Notes: generated by a model not told the origin, from the sequence alone. A stretch of 64,000 bases of DNA from JAKACA01 sp049510975 (GCA_049510975.1 JBEKYM010000029.1:11107-75106), one strand, 5' to 3'. Positions 24,210-33,688 are shown, counted from the stretch's first letter. Program-made: numbers and translations.

Positions 24210-25466
24210 ATGGCGGCGCGCCGACTGCTCGTCGACATCGAGCCGCTGCGGTCCTCGCCGCAGTTCCGGCGTCTTTGGACCGGGTACCTCTTCAGCGTCC
24301 TCGGCTCACAGCTCACCGTCGTGGCGGTGCCCTATCAGGTGTACCGCATCACCCACTCGTCGCTCGACGTCGGCCTCATCGGCCTCGCCCAGATCGGCCC
24401 TGTCCTCCTCGGCGCCCTTGCCGGCGGCTCGGTGGCCGATGCGTTCGACCGCCGCCGGGTCCTGCTCGCCAGCCAGACCCTGCTGGCCATGTGCAGCATC
24501 GGACTGCTCGTCAACGCTTCGGCCGGCCATCCGCTGCTCTGGCCTCTCTACGTGCTGTCGGGTGCCAGCGCCGGCTTTGCCGCCATGGATGTCTCGACGC
24601 GGGCGGCAGTGTTCGCCAACCTCGTGGAGCGCCGCCAGCTGGTCTCCGCCAACGCCTTGTGGCAGCTGCTCTTCCAGATCGGCACCGTCGTCGGGCCGGC
24701 GGTCGCCGGCGTGCTCCTCGCCAAGATCGGCGTGGCCTCGGCCTACGGGGCCGACTCGGCCACGTTCGTCATCTCGTTGGCCTCGGTCTGGAGCCTGGCG
24801 CCGCTGCCGCCGCTCGAGGGTGGCACGCGCTTCGGCTGGCAGTCGATGAAGGAAGGGCTTGCCTTCCTGCGCGGCCGGCAAGTCCTCCAAGCTTCGTTCG
24901 TGATCGATCTGAACGCCATGGTCCTCGGCATGCCCCGCGCCCTGTTCCCGGCACTGGCCCTCACCCGCTTTCGCGGCGGCGCCCAGACGCTCGGCCTGCT
25001 GTACGCCGCCCCTGGCGTCGGGGCACTCGCCGGTGCCGGACTTGCCGGCTGGGTGACCTCGGTGCGCCGGCAGGGTCGGGCCGTGCTCGTGTCGGTGGCG
25101 ATCTGGGGCCTCAGCATCGCCGCCTTCGGCATCGTCCTGTGGCTCCCCGGCGCCCTCGTGCTGCTGGCCGTGGCGGGAGCAGCCGATGTCATCTCTGCGG
25201 TGTTCCGCGGGACGATCCTGCAGACCGAGGCGCCGGATGCGCTGAGGGGGAGGGTTTCGTCGATCCATACGGCCGTCGTGACCGGAGGGCCGCGGCTCGG
25301 TGACGTCGAGGCCGGCGTCGTCGCTTCGCTCGCCGGCGTGCCGACTTCGGTCATCTCCGGCGGGCTCGGGTGCCTCGTCGGGGTCGGTCTCGTCTGGCGC
25401 CTGATGCCGCGTCTGGCGGCCTATGTCGCCCCGAAGAGCGGCCTCGACGGCGAGCATGCGACGTGA
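24210..25466 (+). CDS. MFS exporter (EntS-like)
   Basis: A 418-residue major facilitator with 12 hydrophobic segments. It begins LVDIEPLRSSPQFRRLWTGY, shared by the DHA3/EntS group of exporters, and has the motif-A loop GGSVADAFDRRRVLLAS. E. coli EntS exports enterobactin; the cargo here is not known and no siderophore genes are nearby. TAGGTT lies eight bases before the ATG and there is no Shine-Dalgarno. The RGRVSSIHTAVVTGGPRLGD segment is typical of the family C-terminal half. Confidence 0.87.
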   Translation: MAARRLLVDIEPLRSSPQFRRLWTGYLFSVLGSQLTVVAVPYQVYRITHSSLDVGLIGLAQIGPVLLGALAGGSVADAFDRRRVLLASQTLLAMCSIGLLVNASAGHPLLWPLYVLSGASAGFAAMDVSTRAAVFANLVERRQLVSANALWQLLFQIGTVVGPAVAGVLLAKIGVASAYGADSATFVISLASVWSLAPLPPLEGGTRFGWQSMKEGLAFLRGRQVLQASFVIDLNAMVLGMPRALFPALALTRFRGGAQTLGLLYAAPGVGALAGAGLAGWVTSVRRQGRAVLVSVAIWGLSIAAFGIVLWLPGALVLLAVAGAADVISAVFRGTILQTEAPDALRGRVSSIHTAVVTGGPRLGDVEAGVVASLAGVPTSVISGGLGCLVGVGLVWRLMPRLAAYVAPKSGLDGEHAT

Positions 25467-25494
25467 CGGGAGGCTTTGTGCAAGGTTGGGGAGC

Positions 25495-26163
25495 ATGATC
25501 GTCGGCATCCTCGGAGGTACAGGCCCGGCCGGCAAGGCCCTGGCGGCCAGGCTGGCGTCGGTCGGCCTCGACGTCGAAATCGGCTCGCGCCAGCGGGAAC
25601 GGGCCTCCGACATCGCCGCCGAGCTCCAAGGCAAATGGCCCGACCGCCAGCTGCGGCTGTCCGGCGTCGCCAACGAAACGGCATGTGCCGCCGACATCGT
25701 CGTGCTGGCCACCCCCTGGGACGGCGCCGCCCCGCTGGCGCGCTCGCTGGCACCGCACCTCGAGGGCAAGGTCCTCGTCTCCATGGTGAACGCCCTCGGC
25801 AAAGTGGGTGACGAGCTGCTCGCCCTCGTGCCACCGAGCGGCTCCATCAGCATCGCCGTGCAGCAGGCCGTGCCCGGTGCCCTCGTGGCGGGGGCGTTCC
25901 ATCACCTGCCGGCCCGTGTGCTGGCCGACCTGGACCGGTCGCTCGATGCCGACGTGCTCGTCTGCTCGGACCATGCGCAGGCGACCGCAGCTGCCGTCGC
26001 CCTCACCGACCTCATCCCAGGCTGTCGGGGAGTCGACGCCGGGTCATTGTCGGCGGCGGCGGCCATCGAGGCCTTTACCGCTGTGCTGATCGGGATCAAC
26101 ATCAAGCACCGGGCCCACGCCAGCATCAAGTTGACAGGGTTCCACCCTGGCGGGGGATCGTGA
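25495..26163 (+). CDS. npdG: F420:NADP+ oxidoreductase (NpdG-like)
   Basis: A 222-residue enzyme that moves hydride between coenzyme F420 and NADP. The Rossmann nucleotide loop GGTGPAGKALAARLA is at the N-terminus followed by EIGSRQRERA, which reads the 2'-phosphate of NADP; VVLATPWDGA, QQAVPGALVAGAFHH and a closing AFTAVLIGIN match the family. It implies F420 metabolism in this organism. The gene overlaps the MshC-like gene by four bases (GTGA). Confidence 0.85.
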   Translation: MIVGILGGTGPAGKALAARLASVGLDVEIGSRQRERASDIAAELQGKWPDRQLRLSGVANETACAADIVVLATPWDGAAPLARSLAPHLEGKVLVSMVNALGKVGDELLALVPPSGSISIAVQQAVPGALVAGAFHHLPARVLADLDRSLDADVLVCSDHAQATAAAVALTDLIPGCRGVDAGSLSAAAAIEAFTAVLIGINIKHRAHASIKLTGFHPGGGS

Positions 26164-27278
26164 GCATGCGGTTGTACGACACAGCTCGAGAGGCGGTCGT
26201 GCCCTTCGAGCCCGGCCCCGTCGTGACGATGTACACGTGCGGGATCACGCCCTATGACGCAGCTCATCTCGGCCACGCCATGGTGTATGTGACCTATGAC
26301 GTCCTCCAGCGCCGCCTGCGCGACCTCGGCCACCGGACCGAGTGCGTGCGAAACATCACCGACGTCGACGACGACATCCTCCGCAAGGCACGCGAGCTCG
26401 GTGTGCACTACCTCGACCTCGCTGCCGGCGAGATCGCTCGTTTCGACCACGACATGCGGGCGCTCAACCTCCTGCCGGCGACGAGCGAGCCTCGGGCAAC
26501 CTCGGCCATCCCCGACATCCTCGGGTTCATCGGCATGGTGCTCGATGCCGGACATGCCTATCGAGCGGGCGGGGCGGTGTACTTCGACGTGTCGTCGTTT
26601 CCCCGCTTCGGACAGGTGAGCCATTACGAGCGCGCCGAGATGTTGCGGCTGGCGGCCGAGCGAGGAGGGAACCCCGAGGACCCGTTCAAGGACGACCCCC
26701 TCGACTTCGTCCTGTGGCAGCCGTCCGCCGAGGACGAGCCCGCTTGGGACTCGCTCTGGGGCAAAGGCCGGCCGGGCTGGCACATCGAGTGCTCGGCACT
26801 CGCCTTGCGCGAGCTTGGCACGACGATCGACTTGCACGGTGGAGGGGACGATCTCGTGTTCCCGCACCACGAGTGCGAGGCCGCGCAGTCAGAGGCTGCC
26901 ACGGGCGCCACGTTCGTCCGTCACTGGATGCACGTCGGCATGGTCCGCCTCGGTGGCGAGAAGATGTCGAAATCGCTCGGCAACCTCGTGTTCGTCCATA
27001 CGTTGCTCGAGAGCCACGACCCCGCCGTGATCCGGTTGGCCCTTCTCGGCCAGCATTACCGCAGCAGCTGGGACTTCGACGGCTCTCTCCTCGACAACGC
27101 CGCCGAGCGCCTCGATCTCTGGAGGCGGGCCGGCGACGGTGAAGGCGCCCTGGAAGCAGTCCGAGTGCGCCTGGACGACGACCTCGACACCGCAGGAGCG
27201 CTGGCGGCCATCGATGCAGCGGCCGCGTCGGGCGTCGGCGTCAGCCGGGCGGCAGCCCTCCTCGGCGTGGAGATCTGA
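26160..27278 (+). CDS. mshC: MshC-like cysteine ligase (CysRS paralog)
   Basis: A 372-residue class-I synthetase fold enzyme. HIGH is HLGH (36-39), KMSKS is conserved (EKMSKSLGN), and the zinc ligands are C27 in YTCGITPYD, Cys in HIECSALAL and the His in FPHHECEAA. It stops soon after the catalytic part and lacks the DALR anticodon-binding domain of CysRS (about 460 residues); length and KSLGNLVFV-LALLGQHYRSSW fit MshC, which joins Cys to GlcN-inositol in mycothiol synthesis. I favour mshC, though a trimmed CysRS cannot be excluded. Coupled to npdG by GTGA. Confidence 0.7.
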   Translation: MSMRLYDTAREAVVPFEPGPVVTMYTCGITPYDAAHLGHAMVYVTYDVLQRRLRDLGHRTECVRNITDVDDDILRKARELGVHYLDLAAGEIARFDHDMRALNLLPATSEPRATSAIPDILGFIGMVLDAGHAYRAGGAVYFDVSSFPRFGQVSHYERAEMLRLAAERGGNPEDPFKDDPLDFVLWQPSAEDEPAWDSLWGKGRPGWHIECSALALRELGTTIDLHGGGDDLVFPHHECEAAQSEAATGATFVRHWMHVGMVRLGGEKMSKSLGNLVFVHTLLESHDPAVIRLALLGQHYRSSWDFDGSLLDNAAERLDLWRRAGDGEGALEAVRVRLDDDLDTAGALAAIDAAAASGVGVSRAAALLGVEI

Positions 27279-27323
27279 AGTTCCGGCAGGCCGGTTCTCG
27301 CCGGCTGACCGCCCCGCGCCCTC

Positions 27324-27329
27324 TAAATT
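27324..27329 (+). promoter_or_regulatory. -10 box (TAAATT) for leaderless thrS
   Basis: TAAATT is followed by GACTTG and then the ATG at 27336. It is the most A/T-rich hexamer in the region and sits at the spacing expected for a transcript starting at the A of ATG. No Shine-Dalgarno is present. Confidence 0.55.
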
Positions 27330-27335
27330 GACTTG

Positions 27336-29327
27336 ATGACCGCCGAAATCACCGTCGTCCTGCCCGACGGGAGCGAACGCTCCCTGCCTGAGGGCTCGAC
27401 TGGCACGACGTTGGCGGCCTCGATCGGCCGCCGGCTGGCCGAAGACGCCGTCGCCGTCGACGTGAACGGGGATCTCTGGGACCTCGGGCGAGTGCTTCCG
27501 GACCGGGCCAAGGTCTCGATCGTCACTCGGGGGACCGAGGAGGGCCGGGCGGTGCTGCGGCACTCGACGGCCCATGTGCTCGCTCAGGCGGTGCTTTCGC
27601 TGTGGCCCGGGGCGCGTTTCGCCATCGGACCGTCGATCGCCGACGGCTTCTACTACGACTTCGAGCTTCCCGGTGGCGCTCATTTCTCCGACACCGACCT
27701 CGAGCGCATCGATGTCCGCATGCGCGAGATCGTGGCGGAATCCCAGCCATTCGTGCGCGAGGAGCACTCGATCGGCGACGGCCTCGAGCTGTTCGCCGAC
27801 CAGCCCTACAAGCGCGAGATCATCCAAGGCGTCGCCGATCGCGCCGCCGACCCTGAGCTCCTCGCCGAGGCCGGTGGGGACATCGGGGAGGTCACCGCCT
27901 ATCGCAATACCGACGACTTCGTCGATCTGTGTCGCGGCCCGCACGTGCCCAGCACGGACCGGCTCGGGCATTTCCAGCTCATGCGCGTCGCCGGCGCCTA
28001 CTGGCGAGGCGACGAGCATCGCCCCCAGCTGCAACGGATCTACGGGACCGCCTGGGAGAGCGCCAAGGCCCTGGCGGAGCATCTGCACCGGCTCGAGGAG
28101 GCAGAGCGGCGCGACCATCGCCGTCTCGGCGCCGAGCTCGACCTCTTCTCGTTCCCGAACGAGATCGGTTCCGGGCTTGCGGTCTTTCATCCGAAGGGCG
28201 GCCTGATCCGCAAGATCATGGAGGACTACTCGCGCCGGCGCCACGAGGAAGCCGGGTACGACTTCGTCAACACACCTCACATCACCAAGGCCGAGCTGTT
28301 CGAGACCTCGGGCCATCTCGAGTGGTTCGCCGAGGGGATGTTCCCGCCGATGGAGCTCGACGAGGGGCAGAAGTACTACCTGAAGCCGATGAACTGCCCC
28401 TTCCACATCCTCATCTACCGCAGTCGCCAGCGGTCCTACCGCGAGCTGCCCATGCGGCTGTTCGAATTCGGCTCCGTGTACCGCTACGAGAAGTCCGGCG
28501 TCGTCCATGGCCTGACTCGGGTTCGCGGCATGACCCAGGACGATGCTCACATCTTCTGCACGCGGGAACAGATGGCTGCCGAGCTCGCCTCGCTGCTCAC
28601 CTTCGTGCTCGACCTCTTGCGTGACTACGGTCTCGACGACTTCTACCTGGAGCTCTCGACCCGGCCGGACGGCAAGGCGGTCGGCACCGACGAGGACTGG
28701 GCGAGCGCTACTGAGGCACTGCGGCTCGCAGCCGAGGCGATGAACCTGGAGCTCGTGCTCGACGAAGGCGGTGGCGCCTTCTACGGTCCCAAGATCTCGG
28801 TGCAGGCCCGCGACGCCATCGGACGCACCTGGCAGATGTCGACGATCCAGCTCGACTACAACGAGCCCCTCCGCTTCGGCCTCGAGTACATCGGCGCCGA
28901 CAACGGCCGGCACACGCCGGTCATGATCCACCGGGCGCTCTTCGGCTCGGTCGAGCGTTTCTTCGGCGTCCTCCTCGAGCACTACGCCGGCGCCTTCCCG
29001 ATGTGGCTGGCGCCCGTGCAGGCGCGCGTCCTGCCCGTGCGCAACGACCATGAGGCGTATGCCGATCGGGTCGTGAGCGAGCTCAAGTCTGCCGGACTCC
29101 GCGTGGACTCCGAGGCCGCGAGCGAACCGCTCGGTGCCCGCATCCGCCGGGCCAAGCTCGAGAAGCTGCCCTACGTCCTCGTGGTGGGCGACACCGACGT
29201 TGTCGCCGGCACCGTCGGTGTGAACGGGCGCGGCGACGCCCCGCCCGAACGTGACGTTCCCCTGGCGGAGTTCGTCCTGCGTGCCACCGCCGAGGCGGCA
29301 CCTCCGGAGCGGGCCGCGACGGCGTGA
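27336..29327 (+). CDS. thrS: Threonyl-tRNA synthetase
   Basis: A 663-residue class-II synthetase with full domain set: TGS domain (residues 1-65), editing domain with HSTAHVLAQAV and the later Cys in VDLCRGPHV, catalytic core with the zinc Cys in MNCPFHIL (C354), motif 2 FRYEKSG-like YRYEKSGVVHGL, and the C-terminal anticodon-binding domain starting at APVQARVLPV. It charges tRNA-Thr and clears Ser-tRNA. The leaderless -10 lies upstream. Its stop overlaps the HIT gene start by four bases, the arrangement seen in Mycobacterium (Rv2614c-Rv2613c). Confidence 0.97.
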   Translation: MTAEITVVLPDGSERSLPEGSTGTTLAASIGRRLAEDAVAVDVNGDLWDLGRVLPDRAKVSIVTRGTEEGRAVLRHSTAHVLAQAVLSLWPGARFAIGPSIADGFYYDFELPGGAHFSDTDLERIDVRMREIVAESQPFVREEHSIGDGLELFADQPYKREIIQGVADRAADPELLAEAGGDIGEVTAYRNTDDFVDLCRGPHVPSTDRLGHFQLMRVAGAYWRGDEHRPQLQRIYGTAWESAKALAEHLHRLEEAERRDHRRLGAELDLFSFPNEIGSGLAVFHPKGGLIRKIMEDYSRRRHEEAGYDFVNTPHITKAELFETSGHLEWFAEGMFPPMELDEGQKYYLKPMNCPFHILIYRSRQRSYRELPMRLFEFGSVYRYEKSGVVHGLTRVRGMTQDDAHIFCTREQMAAELASLLTFVLDLLRDYGLDDFYLELSTRPDGKAVGTDEDWASATEALRLAAEAMNLELVLDEGGGAFYGPKISVQARDAIGRTWQMSTIQLDYNEPLRFGLEYIGADNGRHTPVMIHRALFGSVERFFGVLLEHYAGAFPMWLAPVQARVLPVRNDHEAYADRVVSELKSAGLRVDSEAASEPLGARIRRAKLEKLPYVLVVGDTDVVAGTVGVNGRGDAPPERDVPLAEFVLRATAEAAPPERAATA

Positions 29328-29878
29328 GCCTCGAGCGCCTCTGGGCCGGATGGCGGGCCGCCTACGTCGGCTCGACCGGAGCCTCCGCCGGGGATCTCGC
29401 CGCCGGCGGCGCCGAGCCTGCCGTCGGAACGGCGTCGGGCTCGGCCGATGAGGGTTGCGTGTTCTGCGCCATCGTCGCCTCGCCCGCGCCGGACGAGGAG
29501 CGCTACGTCGTGTGGTCGGACGAGACGACCGTCGCCGTGCTCAATGCGTTTCCCTACGCGTCGGGTCACATCCTCGTGATGCCCCGCCGCCATGTGAGAG
29601 AGCTGGAGGAGATGACCTCCGACGAGGGCACCCGCCTCTGGGCAGCGGTCCACGACGGTGTCGTCGCCGTCAAAGGGGCCTATCAACCGGACGGCCTGAA
29701 CCTCGGCCTCAACCTCGGCCGAGCGGCCGGAGCGGGCATTCCTGCCCATCTGCACGTCCACATCGTCCCGCGATGGCTTGGCGACACGAACTTCATGACC
29801 GCCACGGCGGAGGTTCGGGTCCTGCCGGAGGCTCTCGGCGACAGTTGGCAGCGGCTGCGAGCGACATGGGCCTGTTAG
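29324..29878 (+). CDS. HIT-family nucleotide phosphorylase/hydrolase (Rv2613c-like)
   Basis: A 184-residue HIT protein. The catalytic histidine triad is in HLHVHIVPRW, preceded by the adenine-binding NAFPYASGHILVMPRRHV. By position after thrS and by sequence it corresponds to mycobacterial Rv2613c, an AP4A phosphorylase; that activity is inferred. The first 45 residues are an extra Ala/Gly-rich stretch before CVFCAIV. Coupled to thrS by a GTGA overlap and overlapping the next gene by 13 bases. Confidence 0.88.
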   Translation: MSLERLWAGWRAAYVGSTGASAGDLAAGGAEPAVGTASGSADEGCVFCAIVASPAPDEERYVVWSDETTVAVLNAFPYASGHILVMPRRHVRELEEMTSDEGTRLWAAVHDGVVAVKGAYQPDGLNLGLNLGRAAGAGIPAHLHVHIVPRWLGDTNFMTATAEVRVLPEALGDSWQRLRATWAC

Positions 29879-30621
29879 GCCGCCGGGGCTCCGGCGACGA
29901 CGAGCCCGTCGCACCGACGTTCGGTCCGTCCCGGCGGCCGCCGAAGGAGTGGGCGCGCGTGCGGGTCACCGACGACCTCCTCGTGATCCGCCTCGGCGGC
30001 TGGCGGGCGGTCTGGGCCACGACGCGGACGCTGCGAATCCCGATCGGCGCCGTAGTTGCGGTCGCCCATGACCCTGCTGCCCATCAGCGCGTCAACACCC
30101 GCCTCCGCAAGACCCGCGGCAGCCGGACCGCCCTGTTCAAGCTCGGCGCCCACCACGGACGGGTTGGCTGGTCCTTCTGGGCGTGCGGGCTGGCGAGAAA
30201 CGCCGTCGTCATCGAGACCTCAGGCGTCCGCTACCGCTTCGTCGTCGTGGAGGTCGCCAACCCGAAGGACGTTGTGAAGGCCGTCCGGGAGGGCGCCGGA
30301 ATCGCACCGCCGGCGCCAGCTCGCGCCCCGACCGTGCGGCCGATCACCGCCGCCCGCCGCTTGCGGCGGGATGCCGGCGAGGCGGCCGGCGGGCGATCCG
30401 GCTCGTCCGGCGGCGGCTCGGGCCGCAGGACGTCCGGTCCGGTGCCGAGTCCTGCTCGACCGCGACCGGCCTCGGGGTCGGCGAAGCGCAGCGCCGGCAG
30501 CTCGCCGGCGACAGAGCCGGGTCGGACTGCCACCGGGTCCGATGCCGGCAAGGGCGATGTGGGCAAGGGCGACGCGGGCAAGGGCGACGTGGGCGCCGAC
30601 GACGGCGGTACGGGCGGGTGA
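29866..30621 (+). CDS. PH-like domain protein with repetitive Gly/Lys/Asp tail
   Basis: A 251-residue protein. Residues 28-140 form a beta-rich domain like bacterial PH folds (RVRVTDDLLVIRLGG, LRIPIGAVVAVAH, VVIETSGVRYRFVVVEV). The rest is low complexity: Pro/Arg/Ser-rich, then three 5-residue repeats of the type AGKGD/VGKGD near the C-terminus. No catalytic residues are evident. ATG at 29866 lies inside the HIT gene, overlapping by 13 bases, so translation is probably coupled. Confidence 0.6.
   Translation: MGLLGRRGSGDDEPVAPTFGPSRRPPKEWARVRVTDDLLVIRLGGWRAVWATTRTLRIPIGAVVAVAHDPAAHQRVNTRLRKTRGSRTALFKLGAHHGRVGWSFWACGLARNAVVIETSGVRYRFVVVEVANPKDVVKAVREGAGIAPPAPARAPTVRPITAARRLRRDAGEAAGGRSGSSGGGSGRRTSGPVPSPARPRPASGSAKRSAGSSPATEPGRTATGSDAGKGDVGKGDAGKGDVGADDGGTGG
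30544..30588 (+). repeat. Three tandem 15-bp units encoding xGKGD
   Basis: The unit GYGGGCAAGGGCGAY occurs three times in a row, in frame, coding for AGKGD, VGKGD and AGKGD; a fourth copy decays to VGADD. It lies within the disordered tail of the preceding gene. Confidence 0.65.
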
Positions 30622-30703
30622 CTCCGACACAGCCGGCGCGAGGTGCCGCCGGTCTGGTCGAGCCACGATGGACACTGGGCATCGTTTGACCACGGCAGCA
30701 CCG

Positions 30704-31432
30704 ATGGACTTCGAGCGGTTCCTGGACGTGGTGCCGAGGGAGGCGGCCCGGCTGGCGGTCGTGACCGCCCCGCTGCTCGACGAGCGCGTCCCGAGCTGCC
30801 CGGACTGGACGGCGCGTGAGCTCGTCGGTCACCTCTGGCGGGTGTACTGGTTCTGGCACGCCCAGGTGATCGCGGCCGACCCGACCGATCGCGTCGATCC
30901 CGGCGATCGCCCGCTGGACCCTGACGCCGAGCCAGGCGACGCCCTCGAGCTAGCAGCTGCCGAGCTCGTGGAGGCGATGCGTGGCGCCGGGGCGGGGGCC
31001 TCGTGCTGGAACTGGTCCGGGGTGAATCCGACCGTCTCCTGGCTGGCGCGCCGGATGGCCCTCGAAACCGCAGTCCACCGCTACGACGGCGAGCTCTGCG
31101 CCGGCACTCCGGGCACGATCGACGCCGACCTGGCCGCCGACGGGATCGACGAGTACCTGCGCGTCCATCTGTTCGCCGACATCCCCGATGCGCCGACGGC
31201 AACCCTCGGGGGCACGCTCTGCCTGGCGTGCTCGGATACCGGGGACGCCTGGACGGTGGAGATCGGCATGGGACGCCTGCGCGTGCGAGAGGGGCGCGGG
31301 CCGGCCTCGGCCTGCCTGCTCGGGCCGGCATCGCACTTGCTGCTGTTCGTGTGGAACCGGATCGGGGTCGAGGGTCTCGAGCTCACGGGCGATCCCGCCG
31401 TGGCGAGCGCCTGGGCCGGCCTTCCCCATTGA
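30704..31432 (+). CDS. DinB-fold, maleylpyruvate-isomerase-type (mycothiol-dependent) family protein
   Basis: A 242-residue protein. The N-terminal four-helix DinB-like domain has VPSCPDWTARELVGHLWRVY, containing the first metal-binding His, and a later ETAVHRYDGE that supplies another. The C-terminal half matches the MDMPI_C type (LCLACSDTGDAWTVEIG). Members use mycothiol as cofactor in some cases, which agrees with the MshC-like gene nearby; the substrate is unknown. ATG at 30704 is chosen; an in-frame ATG at 30668 would add 12 residues. Confidence 0.8.
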   Translation: MDFERFLDVVPREAARLAVVTAPLLDERVPSCPDWTARELVGHLWRVYWFWHAQVIAADPTDRVDPGDRPLDPDAEPGDALELAAAELVEAMRGAGAGASCWNWSGVNPTVSWLARRMALETAVHRYDGELCAGTPGTIDADLAADGIDEYLRVHLFADIPDAPTATLGGTLCLACSDTGDAWTVEIGMGRLRVREGRGPASACLLGPASHLLLFVWNRIGVEGLELTGDPAVASAWAGLPH

Positions 31433-31437
31433 GCCGC

Positions 31438-31458
31438 TCGGTGCCCCGACCGGGCGCC
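31438..31458. terminator. Hairpin between convergent genes
   Basis: CGGTGCCC (31438-31445) pairs with GGGCGCCG (31451-31458), eight pairs including one G-U, around a five-base loop. It fills the 29-base gap between the DinB-fold gene and the EF-G2 gene and could stop transcription from both sides, though no U-tract follows. Confidence 0.4.
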
Positions 31459-31461
31459 GCC

Positions 31462-33528
31462 TTACTCGTCGGGGTGTGCCGCCTTCACGATCCTGTCGAC
31501 GAGCTGCGCAGGCACGACCTCGTACCGGTCGTGACGGAGCGAGAACCGCCCGCGCCCGCCCGTGAGGGACCGCAGGTCGGTGGCGTACCGCATCACCTCG
31601 GACGTCGGCACCTGAGCGATCACCACTTGCTCGTCCCCGGTGCCCGTCTCGGTACCGAGGACCCGGCCGCGGCGAGAGTTGAGGTCTCCGAGCACGTCCC
31701 CCTGGGCACTCGCCGGCACGGTGATCTCGAGGCGTGAGATCGGTTCGAGCAGGACCGGCCCGGCGGCGGCGAGCGCTTCTCGAAACCCGATCGAGCCCGC
31801 CATCTTGAAGCTCATCTCGGACGAGTCGACGGAGTGGTACTTGCCGTCGTACACCGTCACCTTGACGTCGACGACCGGAAAGCCGAGAGCTCCGCCCGTC
31901 GCCATGGCCTCCTGCACCCCTTTCTCCACGGCCGGGATGAACTGGCGAGGGATGGCACCGCCGACGATGGCGTCGGCGAACTCGAAGCCCATGCCGCGCT
32001 CGAGCGGCTCCACCTTCAAGTTGGCCACGCCGAACTGTCCGTGGCCGCCGGTCTGCTTCTTGTACTTGCCTTCGGCGTCCGCCGACTTCGAGATCGTCTC
32101 CCGATACGGGACCTTGACGGGCTCGGTCTCGACGTCGACGCCGAATTTCCGATGCAGCTTCTCGCAGACGATCTGCAGGTGGGTATCGCCCATGCCCGAC
32201 AGGATCGTCTGGTGCGTCTCGTCGTCCCGGCGTACGGCGAGTGTCATGTCCTCCTCCTGCAGGCGATGCAGGGCCGTCATGAGCTTGTCCTCGTCGCCCT
32301 TGGCCTTGGGGTGAACCGCGATCGACAGCAGCGGCGTCGGCGCCGGGCGAGCCTCGATGACGACCGGGCTCCCTTTCGGCGCGAGCGTGTCGCCGGTTCG
32401 GGCGTCGGTCAGCTTCGGCACGGCGATGATGTCACCGGCCTGAGCCTCGCTGATGGGAGCGGCTTCCTTTCCCCGCAGCAGCTGTAAGGCGTGCAAGCGC
32501 TCCTCGCCGTGAGTGCGGGAGTTGACGAGTGTGGCGTCGGGCCGGATCGTGCCGGAGAGCACGTGGATGAGGGAGATCTTGCCGACGTACGGGTCGGCGA
32601 TGGTCTTGAAGACCCGGGCGAGCGGCTGGCCGTTCGGATCGACGGCAACTTCGGTGGACTTGTCGCCAGCGCGGACCGCCACCGGGTGCCGCTCGAGCGG
32701 GCTGGGCCCGATCTCGCAGATGAGCTCGGCGAGGCGGTCGATGGCGATGGCCTTGGTGGCCGAGCCGCACACGACCGGGAACACCGTGCCGGAGGCGACG
32801 CCGTGGGCAAGGGTGGCCTCGAGCTCCTTCGTCGAGGGCGTTTCGCCCTCGAGGTACCGCTCCATCAGATCGTCGTCGGCAACGACGATGCCCTCCACGA
32901 GGGCGTCGCGCACGCGGTGTTCGATCTCGGACATGTCCTCGGGGATCTCCCCGGTGACGGGCGAGCCGGTGTCGTAGGTGATGGCGGTGTCGGTCAGCAG
33001 GTCTGCCACTCCGCGAAAGGCGGCCTCGTGCCCGATGGGCAGTTCGAGCGGGGCCACACCGGCGCCGAAGCGATCCCGCAGCTGGTCGAGCGTGCGTTCG
33101 AAGTCGGCACGCTCGCGGTCGAGCTTGTTCACGTAGATGAGCCGGGGCAAGCCGAGCTCGGCCGCGATCCGCCAGGCGGTCTCGGTGTTGACCTCCACGC
33201 CTTCGACGGCGCTCACGACCACGACGGCGAGGTCGGCGACCGACAGGGCGGCCTCCACCTCGGCGACGAAGTCGGCGTAGCCCGGCGTGTCGATCACGTT
33301 GATGCGAAAGTCGCCCACCGGCGTCGGAGCCATGGCGAGGGACACCGAGATGTGGCGCTTGACCTCTTCAGGCTCGAAATCCGACACGGTGGTGCCGTCT
33401 TCCACGCGGCCGGCGCGATTGAGGGCACCAGAGCACACGAGCAGGGCTTCGGCGAGCGTTGTCTTGCCCGAACCGCCGTGACCGACGAGCGCGACATTCC
33501 GGATCTTCGAAGACGGCACGTTGGCCAC
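31462..33528 (-). CDS. EF-G-like GTPase (EF-G2)
   Basis: A 688-residue translational GTPase with the five-domain layout of EF-G. G1 is GHGGSGKTT, G3 DTPGYADF, G4 NKLD; domain IV includes QTGGHGQFG and the C-terminal domain ends with SLTGGRGRFSLRHDRYEVVP. It belongs to the actinobacterial second EF-G (EF-G2), which lacks the ribosome-translocation switch signature of EF-G1 and whose role is unclear. GTG at 33528 follows GAGGAGGTGTCCG. It lies on the minus strand within an otherwise plus-strand conserved block. Confidence 0.88.
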   Translation of the reverse strand: MANVPSSKIRNVALVGHGGSGKTTLAEALLVCSGALNRAGRVEDGTTVSDFEPEEVKRHISVSLAMAPTPVGDFRINVIDTPGYADFVAEVEAALSVADLAVVVVSAVEGVEVNTETAWRIAAELGLPRLIYVNKLDRERADFERTLDQLRDRFGAGVAPLELPIGHEAAFRGVADLLTDTAITYDTGSPVTGEIPEDMSEIEHRVRDALVEGIVVADDDLMERYLEGETPSTKELEATLAHGVASGTVFPVVCGSATKAIAIDRLAELICEIGPSPLERHPVAVRAGDKSTEVAVDPNGQPLARVFKTIADPYVGKISLIHVLSGTIRPDATLVNSRTHGEERLHALQLLRGKEAAPISEAQAGDIIAVPKLTDARTGDTLAPKGSPVVIEARPAPTPLLSIAVHPKAKGDEDKLMTALHRLQEEDMTLAVRRDDETHQTILSGMGDTHLQIVCEKLHRKFGVDVETEPVKVPYRETISKSADAEGKYKKQTGGHGQFGVANLKVEPLERGMGFEFADAIVGGAIPRQFIPAVEKGVQEAMATGGALGFPVVDVKVTVYDGKYHSVDSSEMSFKMAGSIGFREALAAAGPVLLEPISRLEITVPASAQGDVLGDLNSRRGRVLGTETGTGDEQVVIAQVPTSEVMRYATDLRSLTGGRGRFSLRHDRYEVVPAQLVDRIVKAAHPDE

Positions 33529-33688
33529 CGGACACCTCCTCGACACGTCCCGTGTTCGGACCCCCTGCGGGAACGACCGGGTCGCTCGGCTGCCGAGCCT
33601 ACTTGCGGCGGCTGTGCTCGGGAGAGGGCGGAGGCGCCGGGCTCCACGTCTTCGACCTGCAAATCGAGGTCACTCGAGTGGCATTTGG

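Noticed and set aside
26889..29051. A 720-residue minus-strand open frame over thrS
   Set aside because: Antisense to thrS, low-complexity charged composition, no homology.
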